Assembly (NCBI RefSeq): GCF_009931115.1 | Contig: NZ_CP047491.1 | Coordinates: 2,431,501-2,495,500, forward strand | Source: Microbulbifer hydrolyticus | GTDB taxonomy: Bacteria; Pseudomonadota; Gammaproteobacteria; Pseudomonadales; Cellvibrionaceae | Length of the DNA: 64,000 nt | Direction of reading: 5' to 3' | Shown: one piece after another, positions 7,975 through 16,175 of the stretch | How the letters are laid out: each line of letters opens with the position of its first letter | How positions within the stretch are numbered: the first letter of the stretch is position 1 | The notes under the pieces: generated by a model | Seen by the model: only the letters and a program-made list of their open reading frames with translations | The model's database searches: none | Told to the model about the DNA's origin: nothing | Made by a program: the position numbers and the translations under genes

Positions 7975-9417
7975 TCAACGCGGCAGGCTCCCCACGTCGG
8001 CGCTGATCCACTTCACCTCGGTGAACTCCTCGGTACTGTAGTGGCCGCCGCTGCGCCCCATGCCCGACAGCCCCACCCCACCTATCGGCGCCAGTGCATT
8101 GCTCTGAAAGGCGTGCATGCCGATGTGCACGGCACCAGACGCAATGCGGCGGGCCGCATGTAGCCCCCACTGCAGGTTGTGGGTGAGCACCGCAGCGGAA
8201 AGCCCGTAGTCGCTGTCGTTGGCAAACTCGATGGCCTGCTCGAGATCGTCCGCCGCCACCACACTGGTGACCGGACCGAAACTTTCCTCCCGCCAGGCGC
8301 GACTGTTGCGCGGTGGCTCCAGCAGCACGGTCGGCTTCATCACCAGCCCTTGCTGCAGTTCGCCGCCGGTGAGCAACTCTGCGCCGCCGGCAACCGCCTC
8401 GCGCACGTGCTCCAGCACTTTTTCCACCGCACGCGCATTGATCAGCGGCCCGTACACCGTGCGCTCGTCCCGCAGGTCACCGAGGTACAGGGATTCCGCT
8501 TCCGCCTTGAGCGCCGCGACAAACGGCTGGTAGATCGCCCGCTCGACAACGATGCGGGAGTTCGCCATGCAGATCTGGCCAGCGTGGGTAAAAATTCCCT
8601 GGGCGGCGACCTTCGCCGCCTGCTCTGGATTCGCGTCCCGCAGTACCAGCAACGCGCTCTTGCCACCGAGTTCCAATTGCATGCGGCGCATTCTGGAAAG
8701 GGCCGCCTGCCCCACCGCGATACCGGTGTTGGTGGAACCGGTGAGCGCAATACAGCGCACGCCGTGGTGATGGATCAATTCGGCACCGCATTCGGCACCG
8801 AATCCCGTGACCACATTTACCGCTGCAGCGGGCACCCCCGCGTCCAGCAGCAGGCGACCAAACGCCAGTGCCGTCAGCGGGGTTTCTTCCGAAGGTTTGA
8901 TCACCAGGCTATTGCCGGCTGCCAACGGAAAGGCACACATTTTCGTGAGTAGTGACAGCGGTGCGTTGTATGGCGACACCACCGCGACCACACCAAGCGG
9001 CTCGCGGATCACCATGGAGATGCGGTGGGGATCGTCGTTGGGGAATGTCTCCCCATATAATCGACGCACTTCGCCAGCCGCTGTGCGCAGCAGATCGACG
9101 GTATAGGCAATTTCGCCTCGCGCCTTGGTAATCGTCGAGCCGCTTTCGTCGATCAGGGTATCGAGAAATCGCGTATGCCCTTCGCGCTCGACCAGGTCTG
9201 CCGCGCGTAACAGCGCCGCTTCCCGCACCGCCGGACGCAGCCGGTACCAGTCTTCAAATCCGTGAGCCGCGGCGCACACCGCACGATCCACATCGTTGGC
9301 GCCGGCGCGGGGCACACGGCCCAATACTTTTCCGGTGGCTGGCGCAGTCACTTCAAAGCTCGCGCCATTCACCGCGGCTACAGCCTCACCGCCGATCAGC
9401 ATCGTTGTGTTTTCCAT
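7975..9417 (-). CDS. NAD(P)-dependent aldehyde dehydrogenase
   Basis: 480 residues, the usual family length. It has the cofactor-binding region NSLVIKPSEETPLTA, GSTNTGIAVGQ, the catalytic Glu in LELGGKSALL and the catalytic Cys in HAGQICMANSRIV. The enzyme oxidises an aldehyde to the acid in the cytosol. It is separated by only 6 bp from the acyl-CoA-dehydrogenase-fold gene upstream and is followed immediately by the alpha/beta hydrolase, so it is in the same transcript. In the proposed tetrapyrrole pathway it could oxidise a formyl or side-chain aldehyde, but the substrate cannot be read from the sequence. Confidence 0.92.
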   Translation of the reverse strand: MENTTMLIGGEAVAAVNGASFEVTAPATGKVLGRVPRAGANDVDRAVCAAAHGFEDWYRLRPAVREAALLRAADLVEREGHTRFLDTLIDESGSTITKARGEIAYTVDLLRTAAGEVRRLYGETFPNDDPHRISMVIREPLGVVAVVSPYNAPLSLLTKMCAFPLAAGNSLVIKPSEETPLTALAFGRLLLDAGVPAAAVNVVTGFGAECGAELIHHHGVRCIALTGSTNTGIAVGQAALSRMRRMQLELGGKSALLVLRDANPEQAAKVAAQGIFTHAGQICMANSRIVVERAIYQPFVAALKAEAESLYLGDLRDERTVYGPLINARAVEKVLEHVREAVAGGAELLTGGELQQGLVMKPTVLLEPPRNSRAWREESFGPVTSVVAADDLEQAIEFANDSDYGLSAAVLTHNLQWGLHAARRIASGAVHIGMHAFQSNALAPIGGVGLSGMGRSGGHYSTEEFTEVKWISADVGSLPR

Positions 9418-9423
9418 GTTGGC

Positions 9424-10728
9424 TCAGCCCGGCTCTTTTTCTGCGCTTTTTTCCGCGGCCTTATCCGCAACGCCAAACAGGTTTTGCTCCGCACCTTCCA
9501 CTTCCATCTGCGCCGCCATCAGGCGACCGCGTTCAGCGGGAAATGCCTGCACGATGCCCATGGTCAGTTCGCGCAGGAATCGCGCCGGATCCCCCATGGT
9601 GCCGGAGGTACCACTGGCCTTAAGCGCATTGGTAGCGATACTGAAGCCACATTCCGCCACCACCCCCTTGCACAGGCGCCACTGCTTGACGACCTCGTGT
9701 TTGGAGGCAATCGGCGGCTCACTGGTTTCCAGCTGGAGCTGGCGACGCAACCACAAAATGGCGGTTTGCAAATCCACCATCATCTTGCCGATCAACTCCT
9801 GCTGGTAAGGTGCGGTGCCGATAGGCTTGCCGGTATCGGCAAATTTCTTCTCGGTCAGGTGATGCAGTACGTTCTGGTAGGCCGAGTGCGCGGCACCGGC
9901 GTAACCGCACACCGCGGCCATCTGGTTGCCGACAAAACTGCCGCGACTCATCTGCATGCAGCGGGTAAAGGCACCGGGAATGGCCAGCGCCAATTCATCC
10001 GGCACAAAGCAATTTTCCAGCACGATGCCGCCGGAACTGGTACCGCGCATCCCGATCGCATCCCAGGGCGCACGCGGGCGCACGCCGTCGCCATCACGAT
10101 CGACAAAGAAGGTGCAGAGGCCTTCGGCGGTGTCGTAACCGGCAAGGCTGGCGGTGACCAGATATTTATCGGCGACACCCGTGCCAGTACCGAAGGATTT
10201 CACCCCATTGAGCAGGTAGCCACCTTCGACCTTGTGCGCCTCGGTGCTGATGGTGACCGCGGCTTTTTCCGACTTCACCGACTCACTGGCGAAATTCGCA
10301 AACCAGAAACCGTCGCGCCCCATGCCGTGCAGCACGCGCTCGGCAAACTGCCGCACCACCGGTGCTTCTTCGTCATTGAACAATCCGGCTTCGAGCGCCT
10401 CCATCGCCAACAGGCCGCGCGATGCGGCGCTGCAGTGGAAAAAGAACGCCAGTGCCGTCGACGGACAAGCGGAACCGAGGGCAAAGCAGGCAGCGGCAAG
10501 ATCCCGCAGACCACCGCCGAGGCCACCGTACTCGGTGGGGATAATCAGGCCGAGCAAACCCGCTTCACTAAAGTGGCGCACATGCGGCATATGAAATTGC
10601 GCGCGGGCATCCACCTCGCGCGCGGCTTCCCGCACCGCCGGCAACACCGACTCGACCACCTGCGCGCGGGCGCGCTCAGCTTCGCTCATATCCTCAAGCA
10701 ATATTTCACCGGTCAGTTTCATCGCCAT
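9424..10728 (-). CDS. Acyl-CoA dehydrogenase-fold flavoprotein (dehydrogenase or flavin-dependent oxygenase)
   Basis: 434 residues. The N-terminal helical domain has LIIPTEYGGLGG, the middle beta domain has LNGVKSFGTGTGVAD and MRGTSSGGIVLENCFV, and the C-terminal helical bundle ends FLRELTMGIVQAFPAERGR. The fold is shared by true acyl-CoA dehydrogenases and two-component flavin monooxygenases. I do not see the usual YEGT-type catalytic-Glu region, and a free-standing flavin reductase is encoded at 20369, so an oxygenase role is plausible. It is upstream of and almost contiguous with the aldehyde dehydrogenase. The C-terminal tail is Lys/Glu/Ala rich. Confidence 0.82.
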   Translation of the reverse strand: MAMKLTGEILLEDMSEAERARAQVVESVLPAVREAAREVDARAQFHMPHVRHFSEAGLLGLIIPTEYGGLGGGLRDLAAACFALGSACPSTALAFFFHCSAASRGLLAMEALEAGLFNDEEAPVVRQFAERVLHGMGRDGFWFANFASESVKSEKAAVTISTEAHKVEGGYLLNGVKSFGTGTGVADKYLVTASLAGYDTAEGLCTFFVDRDGDGVRPRAPWDAIGMRGTSSGGIVLENCFVPDELALAIPGAFTRCMQMSRGSFVGNQMAAVCGYAGAAHSAYQNVLHHLTEKKFADTGKPIGTAPYQQELIGKMMVDLQTAILWLRRQLQLETSEPPIASKHEVVKQWRLCKGVVAECGFSIATNALKASGTSGTMGDPARFLRELTMGIVQAFPAERGRLMAAQMEVEGAEQNLFGVADKAAEKSAEKEPG

Positions 10729-10790
10729 ATCCTTCCCGTTAACCCCTAGCCTTATTCATTACTTGCCAGGCTCTGTCGAGCTGCAAACTA

Positions 10791-11537
10791 TCAGGCATTG
10801 CTTTTCAGCAGCACGCGCAGTGCGGCTCCATTGTCCGCGCCGATAAGTCCGCCTATCTGGCCCCACACCTTGTCGACGGCCGGGTCGAAAATAATCGCGC
10901 GGTTGCGACGATCGCGCTCCGCCAAGCTGGCGCTGTCGACAGCCTCCAGTGCCGCGTCGCTTACGCCGCTTTCCAGCAGCGAGAACCAGTGTTCGAGATA
11001 GGTATCGACGGTCGCGCCGATGCTGGCAAAGGCGGATTCAGTGGCCCGGTGTGCCAGCATCCAGGGTGACATCACTGCCAGCTGACGCGGATCGAGCTGC
11101 GCCTCGCTGAGGCCATCGATCCCGCGGCCCGCCTTGCAGGCGTCGGTCAGGGGTGTAAACACCTCATCCATGTAGGCGAGGTTTGCACCGAGATCGACAC
11201 GGGGAATAAGGTCGAGATGGAACGCCCAGTGGCCGCCCGCCCCCACGGAATCCAGCGTGAAGTGTGGAACCGGACTCTCGCCGGGAGTGAAGGCAAACAG
11301 CATGTGGGAGTCAAGGCCGATCTGCGGCACTATGATGGCACAGGTGACCATCTGCTGCAGTGGGCCACCGGAATAAACCCGGACTTCACCCACCTTGCCC
11401 TGCGCCATCGGCGCATGACTCTCGAGCGTCATGTAAGGGCCGCCCTGGTCTCCGGGAATCTCGGTGAGCCCGAGTTTTTCGATCACCCGGTCTCGGGTTT
11501 TCTGTGCCAGCGCCTGCGGCAGTGATACTGCACTCAT
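10791..11537 (-). CDS. Divergent member of the ferredoxin-dependent bilin reductase / RCCR superfamily (putative)
   Basis: 248 residues. Key segments resemble the RCCR-like protein at 37418-38227 in the same order: VPHFTLDSVG, then FHLDLIPRVDLGANLAYM (compare a hydrophobic strand, Asp, Pro-Arg and a Tyr-containing helix), then RDRRNRAIIFDPAVDKVW near the C-terminus (compare the charged Arg-rich helix with Asp). The superfamily includes bilin reductases and plant red chlorophyll catabolite reductase, which reduce linear tetrapyrroles with ferredoxin electrons. No metal-binding motif or signal peptide is visible. It lies in the left minus-strand series, 62 bp upstream of the acyl-CoA-dehydrogenase-fold gene. 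The assignment is by eye and needs a profile or structure comparison; the alternative is an unrelated unknown family. Confidence 0.6.
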   Translation of the reverse strand: MSAVSLPQALAQKTRDRVIEKLGLTEIPGDQGGPYMTLESHAPMAQGKVGEVRVYSGGPLQQMVTCAIIVPQIGLDSHMLFAFTPGESPVPHFTLDSVGAGGHWAFHLDLIPRVDLGANLAYMDEVFTPLTDACKAGRGIDGLSEAQLDPRQLAVMSPWMLAHRATESAFASIGATVDTYLEHWFSLLESGVSDAALEAVDSASLAERDRRNRAIIFDPAVDKVWGQIGGLIGADNGAALRVLLKSNA

Positions 11538-11679
11538 AATGGACTCCGGACGTTGTTATTCTGTTGAGTCTTATTGTCGGCAAGTCAGGGTGGCGACACA
11601 TTGATAAATCTCAATAAGTTGCCACCCACACTCACACTGAAAAGGGTCTTGAAGCGTTACGCGCGATGGATGTCTGGCA

Positions 11680-13392
11680 TCAACGCGCGGTAATCGGCCC
11701 ACAGAGTTTCCACGGGCGATTGGTCACCAGATCGGTGTTGCGCGAGACTTCCTTGTTCGCCGCGGCCGCCGGGTACAAGGTCACCGCCAACCGCTTGTCG
11801 CCCACCGGCAAGCAATACAGTTCCGGTTGGCTCAGCAGGCCATCGAAGGGGCGCGCTTCCCACGGGGTCAGTACGGTAAAGTCCCGCTGCAGCGCGGTGG
11901 CAAATCCCTGCCCCAGCGGTGAACCGATGGCCGCCGCCAGCAGGTTGATGCGGTTCTCCGCCGAGCGCTCCAGCAATCCGGTGCGCAACTCCCAGGCCTC
12001 GAGCGGCTCGAGCGGCACCACCGCGGTATCCACTCCGGCCATGGCCAGCAAGCGGAAAGTCTCGGGGTAGATGCTATCGTCAGACGTCACCACCGCCACG
12101 CGACCAAATGGCAGCTCCAGAGTCTGGAGTTCATCCACCGGCTCCGACCAGGCAAAACGTTCACTGCGGTGCACCTGCCCCTGGCAAAGCCGCACGCCAT
12201 CGACGCCGATGAGCAGCGCACAGTAACGGGGGGCAGCGTCGTCACCGCGCATGGGCAATGCCGTGGCAATAAAGCCTTCTGCGCCGCAACACTGACGCAG
12301 GGTTTCCACCACTTCGCCGGCAAAGTCCAGCGCCGCCGGCAGGTCCGCGGCAATGGTTTCCGCATCCAGCAACGGCGGCACGGCGACCAGCTTTGCGCCA
12401 CCGCCGAAGGCCTCCACCGCCAGTGACACCGCCTCCCGCAGGCCGTCACGCCCACCGGTCAACGGGTCAATGACCGACGCGGCAAGTTCCTCCGCGCCCT
12501 TCCAGGCCGGGTAAGCCTGTCCCGCAGGGTCCTCGGATATCGCACGGTACAGCGCCGGGCGGCGACTGGCGATCACATCGGTGCCATCGGGGCGTCGCTT
12601 GCGGTCTGCCGCACATGGCTCGATGTCCGCGAAGATGACCTCCTCGCGATCCGCGGACGCGCAGGCCAATACGCTACCGTCCGGCGCCACGATCTGACTC
12701 TCCCCGGCCCCGTTGAGAAATTTCAGCGGAATGCCCGTCGCTTCGCTCACCGGGACCAGAATCGGCTCGGGCACCAGCGGTCCCACCTTGTTGGCGGCCA
12801 CGATAAACACCCGGTTTTCCGGTGCGCGCACCGGGACATGCAGCGAACCTTCATCGCTGGCAAAAGAGTTCAGGCTGTTGCATAGAATCTGCGCGCCACG
12901 CAGCGCCAGAGTGCGGGGAGGTTCATTGATCACACCATCCATACACGCATAAAGACCAAGCCGCCCGAGCGGTGTTTCCACTACCGGCCCCGGTTCGTGT
13001 GCGGGCTCAAGGAAGTCATTTTCGTGACCGATGTAGATCTGTTTGGTGTTGTCGGCAAGCAACTCCCCCTCGGGGGAATACAACAGACTGGAGCCGGTGA
13101 TCGTGTCATTTTCGCGATTTACGGTGCAATTGATCACCACATGCACAGCGAGCGCCCGTACCTTTTCCACCACCGCCGACAGGAACGGACCATCCAGGGT
13201 CACGGACACCGCAGCGCAGTGCTCACGGCTGTCATACCACGACAGGTGATTACAGAACTCCGGCAACACGATCAGGTCCGGGCTTACCGCAGCCGCCTCA
13301 TCCAGCATGCGCAAGACCGTCGCCAGGTTTGTATCGACATCGGTACCCACATGAAACTGCGCCGCCGCTACACGAATGGTTCTATTGCTCAT
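11680..13392 (-). CDS. Double-length nitrilase-superfamily amidohydrolase with degenerate second domain
   Basis: 570 residues, about twice a normal nitrilase. The N-terminal CN-hydrolase domain (about 5-290) has the complete triad Glu45 (LPEFCNH), Lys116 (ADNTKQIYIG) and Cys149 (LYACMDGVINEP). The C-terminal half repeats the fold pattern (FGRVAVVTSDDSIYPETFRL then a Leu/Ala-rich strand), but Ser/Asp stand where the Cys should be, so it looks non-catalytic. The family hydrolyses C-N bonds of amides, ureides or cyclic imide products. ATG 13392 has GGAGGC upstream; an ATG at 13461 would start next to the operator and is less likely. It is the first gene of the leftward series and is divergent from the MFS gene at 13593. 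Confidence 0.85.
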   Translation of the reverse strand: MSNRTIRVAAAQFHVGTDVDTNLATVLRMLDEAAAVSPDLIVLPEFCNHLSWYDSREHCAAVSVTLDGPFLSAVVEKVRALAVHVVINCTVNRENDTITGSSLLYSPEGELLADNTKQIYIGHENDFLEPAHEPGPVVETPLGRLGLYACMDGVINEPPRTLALRGAQILCNSLNSFASDEGSLHVPVRAPENRVFIVAANKVGPLVPEPILVPVSEATGIPLKFLNGAGESQIVAPDGSVLACASADREEVIFADIEPCAADRKRRPDGTDVIASRRPALYRAISEDPAGQAYPAWKGAEELAASVIDPLTGGRDGLREAVSLAVEAFGGGAKLVAVPPLLDAETIAADLPAALDFAGEVVETLRQCCGAEGFIATALPMRGDDAAPRYCALLIGVDGVRLCQGQVHRSERFAWSEPVDELQTLELPFGRVAVVTSDDSIYPETFRLLAMAGVDTAVVPLEPLEAWELRTGLLERSAENRINLLAAAIGSPLGQGFATALQRDFTVLTPWEARPFDGLLSQPELYCLPVGDKRLAVTLYPAAAANKEVSRNTDLVTNRPWKLCGPITAR

Positions 13393-13470
13393 TTTGCGAT
13401 CCGCCTCCAGGACAACCACCTCCCCCGCAGGATGCAGGAAGGCTCTAGGTTCACTAGCCATTAGCTCATT

Positions 13471-13488
13471 TGATATAAACTACTATCA
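13471..13488. promoter_or_regulatory. Operator-like palindrome, site b (nitrilase / MFS divergent region)
   Basis: TGATATA-AACT-ACTATCA, matching TGWTATA-N4-TATAWCA with one mismatch in the right half. A further TTATATC follows directly, so a longer or double site is possible. It is placed between divergent genes and could control both the leftward operon and the rightward transporter. Confidence 0.6.
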
Positions 13489-13592
13489 TTATATCTTTTC
13501 GACAAGAATCCAAATAAGATCCTGAGTCGTAATAACCAAACACAGTTCGCACCAAATAAAAACGCATTCGTGCTCTCAAGGGAGAAACCACC

Positions 13593-14918
13593 ATGGCCAT
13601 TCAACAGGATCGACGGCTTGCGGGCCTGCGCCTCGCGGAGAACGTGACCGGAGCCAATATTCTGACGTTTTATTTTGCCTGCCTCGCGGCCATCATGTTC
13701 GCCTCCTTTATCCCCCAGAGCCAGCCGTTTCTGCTGACCGAATTCCTTGGAATCCCCCAGGAACGGCACGGCATGGTGAGCGGACTGCTCAACTTCTGGG
13801 CGGAAATTGCGATCATCATCGCGGTTGCGGTTTTCGGCCCGCTCTCCGACCGGTTCGGCCGACGGCCGGTGACCGGGTTCGGTTTTTTGTTGATATCCGC
13901 CGGCGTTGCACTCTATCCACACGCCCGCGACATCAGCCAACTGCTGGTCTTCCGCCTGGTCTACGCCGTGGGCATCGCCGCGGTGACCACCACTATTGTC
14001 GCGCTGGTCGCGGACTATGTCCGGGATGAAAGCCGCGGCCGCGCCACCGGGTTGCAGGGGGTAATGAACGGGGTGGGCGCCATGGTCTGCGTGTTCCTGC
14101 TGCTGCAGCTCCCCGCCATCCTCCAGCGTGGCGGCGCTACCGCCCACGAAGCGGGTATCCAGACCTACAGCCTGGTTGCCGCCATCGCCTTCATCACCGG
14201 TATTCTCATGCTGGTTGGACTCAAGCCCGGCAGTCGCGTACCCAGCGAACACAGTGAAAGCCTGCTGAGCATCACCCGCAATGGCCTGCGCGCCGCGCGG
14301 GATCCCAAGATCGCCCTGGCCTACGGTGCGTCGTTTGTGGCACGCGGCAACCTGATGATCGTGGGCACCTTCTTCACCCTATGGGTAACCAATTACGGCA
14401 CTACGGAAATGGGCATGAGCCGCGCAGACGCGCTGGCGCGCGCTGGCATGATTGTGGGCATCGCCCAGGGATGTGCGCTGCTCGGTGCGCCGCTGTTTGG
14501 CATCATGGCGGACAAGATCACCCGTGTGCGCGCACTCATCATCGCCCTGCTGGTATCCGCCATTGGTTATGGCTCGACGATTTTCATCACTGACCCATTC
14601 AGCACCGGCATGATTGTCTGTGCGGTACTGATCGGACTCGGGGAAATCGGCTGCATCATCACCAGCGGCGTGCTGATCGCCCAGCAGGCCCCGGAATCCC
14701 ACCGCGGTGCGGTGATCGGATTTTTCACCCTGTCCGGCGCCGTCGGCATTCTGGTGGCCAGTGTCGTTGGCGGATACCTGTTCGACACCTGGCGCGCCTC
14801 AGGCCCGTTCGTATTCTTCGCGTTGGTGGCTGCCCTGGTGCTGGTTTGGGCCGTTGTGCTGGAGCGTCGGTCCGCAAGCCGAGACGCACAGGCACAAATG
14901 CTTGTGGATCCAGCATAA
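13593..14918 (+). CDS. MFS transporter
   Basis: 441 residues with about 12 membrane helices. The motif GPLSDRFGRRPVTG lies after helix 2, VADYVRDESRGRATG after helix 4 and FGIMADKITRVRALI in the second half. It is an inner-membrane carrier of the metabolite-symporter type; the substrate is unknown. It is transcribed away from the nitrilase operon with the site-b operator between them, and it ends in a strong terminator, so it is probably monocistronic. GGGAG lies 9 bases before ATG 13593. It is not a close paralogue of the MFS protein at 3069-4277 by eye. Confidence 0.88.
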   Translation: MAIQQDRRLAGLRLAENVTGANILTFYFACLAAIMFASFIPQSQPFLLTEFLGIPQERHGMVSGLLNFWAEIAIIIAVAVFGPLSDRFGRRPVTGFGFLLISAGVALYPHARDISQLLVFRLVYAVGIAAVTTTIVALVADYVRDESRGRATGLQGVMNGVGAMVCVFLLLQLPAILQRGGATAHEAGIQTYSLVAAIAFITGILMLVGLKPGSRVPSEHSESLLSITRNGLRAARDPKIALAYGASFVARGNLMIVGTFFTLWVTNYGTTEMGMSRADALARAGMIVGIAQGCALLGAPLFGIMADKITRVRALIIALLVSAIGYGSTIFITDPFSTGMIVCAVLIGLGEIGCIITSGVLIAQQAPESHRGAVIGFFTLSGAVGILVASVVGGYLFDTWRASGPFVFFALVAALVLVWAVVLERRSASRDAQAQMLVDPA

Positions 14919-14944
14919 CAATAGCGTTCAAAATAGATGCAATA

Positions 14945-14970
14945 AAAAAGCCCGCAGTTGCGGGCTTTTT
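14945..14970. terminator. Rho-independent terminator after MFS gene
   Basis: AAAAGCCCGCA-GT-TGCGGGCTTTT: an 11-bp stem with a 2-base loop flanked by A and T tracts, 26 bases after the transporter stop codon. It can work in both directions. Confidence 0.9.
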
Positions 14971-15019
14971 TATTGGGGACGCTTGGGGGGCACACCGAAA
15001 TCACAGCCTGCCGAACCGC

Positions 15020-15241
15020 TCACAAGACAGAATTCACGCAGCGGTTATTGGTTCTGACCGCGGCGCTATTACAGATCTGCTCGAGGCATTCAAAGCAATC
15101 ACTAGACTGAATGCAAATACCAGCTCTGCCACATTCCCCACGCAGAAACCAGGTCGCGAAGCCCATCACCGGCTGTCGCAGGCTCCACATAAAAATCCCA
15201 AGATGGGATATTGCCAGTGCAAAAAATAAAAAGCTGAACAT
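15020..15241 (-). CDS. Small membrane-anchored Cys-rich protein, unknown
   Basis: 73 residues. An N-terminal hydrophobic helix (MFSFLFFALAISHLGIFMW) precedes a short polar tail with five cysteines (ECGRAGICIQ, SDCFECLEQICN) plus a last one near the C-terminus. A good GGGGGAG ribosome-binding site lies 5 bases before ATG 15241, which is the main reason to consider it real. It lies 71 bp after the alpha/beta hydrolase stop on the same strand, with a hairpin between them. No family is recognised, and it could be a chance ORF. Confidence 0.4.
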   Translation of the reverse strand: MFSFLFFALAISHLGIFMWSLRQPVMGFATWFLRGECGRAGICIQSSDCFECLEQICNSAAVRTNNRCVNSVL

Positions 15242-15312
15242 CGGCTCCCCCGTTTGCCAACAGCAACGCGCCGGCCAATTATGACCGGCGCGCTACGGCA
15301 TCGATATCAAGC

Positions 15313-16062
15313 TCAGTTCAGCAGCAATCCAATTTCCTGCTCGACAATCGCCTGCTGAGCCTCGCGGCTGATCAGGGCAGGATTATCATCGCTCTGCAGC
15401 GTATCGGAATAATAGAACTGGGTATGGTTGCCGCCCTCGATACGCACATATTTTGTATGCGCGGGCAACCGTGCCTTGCTGTCTTCAATATCCTGTTCGG
15501 TGGTCAGACCGTCGACAGCCCCCCAGATGGAGGTCACGGGAATGTCCAGCGAGTTCAGATAAGCCAGGTCATTGGGATAGGCGGCCAGCAGGAAAAGTGC
15601 ATCCACTTTATCCCAGGAGGCCCGGTGAACATTCACATAGTCGGCGGCAACGACACCACCCAATGAGTGACCACCGATCACCCAACCGCTCACCTCACGC
15701 TTCCAGTAATACTTCACATAATCCGCATAATTGCTGCCAAGCAATCCAAGGTTAAACGGCGGGGTAACCACTGCCGCATGATAGCCGAGGTCAGCAAAGT
15801 GTCGGGCGAGCGGCGCGTAAGCACGTGGGTCCACAAACGCGCCCGGGTAAATGATCAGCCCCCGGGAAGACACCGGCTGGGCCGGTTCGAAGCCGAAGAA
15901 TTGGGAGACTCCGACCCAGTCCCGCTTCTGGAACACTTTAACTGCTGGGGATGATGTCATGGCCGCATCCACCTCGGCCTGTGCATCGGCGTGAGCGGAA
16001 GTATGGAACATAAACACCGCGGCAAAAAATCCTGCAATCTTTACAAGTCTGGTGAGCATCAT
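15313..16062 (-). CDS. Secreted or periplasmic alpha/beta hydrolase
   Basis: 249 residues with a Sec signal peptide (MMLTRLVKIAGFFAAVFMF, cleavage near SAHADA). The fold motifs are RGLIIYPGAFVDPRAYAPLA (oxyanion region), nucleophile Ser in GGHSLGGVVAADY, acid in WGAVDGLTT and His in IEGGNHTQFY, so the triad is complete. It hydrolyses an ester or similar bond outside the cytoplasm. It follows the chlorophyll-b-reductase-like SDR by 113 bp on the same strand. In a tetrapyrrole pathway an exported esterase could remove phytol or methyl ester groups before uptake; that role is inferred from context only. Confidence 0.85.
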   Translation of the reverse strand: MMLTRLVKIAGFFAAVFMFHTSAHADAQAEVDAAMTSSPAVKVFQKRDWVGVSQFFGFEPAQPVSSRGLIIYPGAFVDPRAYAPLARHFADLGYHAAVVTPPFNLGLLGSNYADYVKYYWKREVSGWVIGGHSLGGVVAADYVNVHRASWDKVDALFLLAAYPNDLAYLNSLDIPVTSIWGAVDGLTTEQDIEDSKARLPAHTKYVRIEGGNHTQFYYSDTLQSDDNPALISREAQQAIVEQEIGLLLN

Positions 16063-16175
16063 GGTTTTATCCTTATCAGGTTTTACTGCATTTGGGTTTT
16101 ACTTACCGCTGCTACCTGTGCACGTGCTCCCCCTCACCCTTCTCGGCAATGAAGGAGAATTCGCAGGCTGTGGTG

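Noticed and set aside
9262..10749. Long plus-strand frame (495 codons) opposite the acyl-CoA-dehydrogenase-fold gene
   Set aside because: It is an antisense shadow: low-complexity His/Arg/Gly composition, no motif, and the opposite strand encodes a recognisable enzyme.
15267..15292. Hairpin CGCGCCGG...CCGGCGCG between the exported hydrolase and the small ORF
   Set aside because: Strong stem but a 10-base loop and no T run on either strand, so not called as a terminator.
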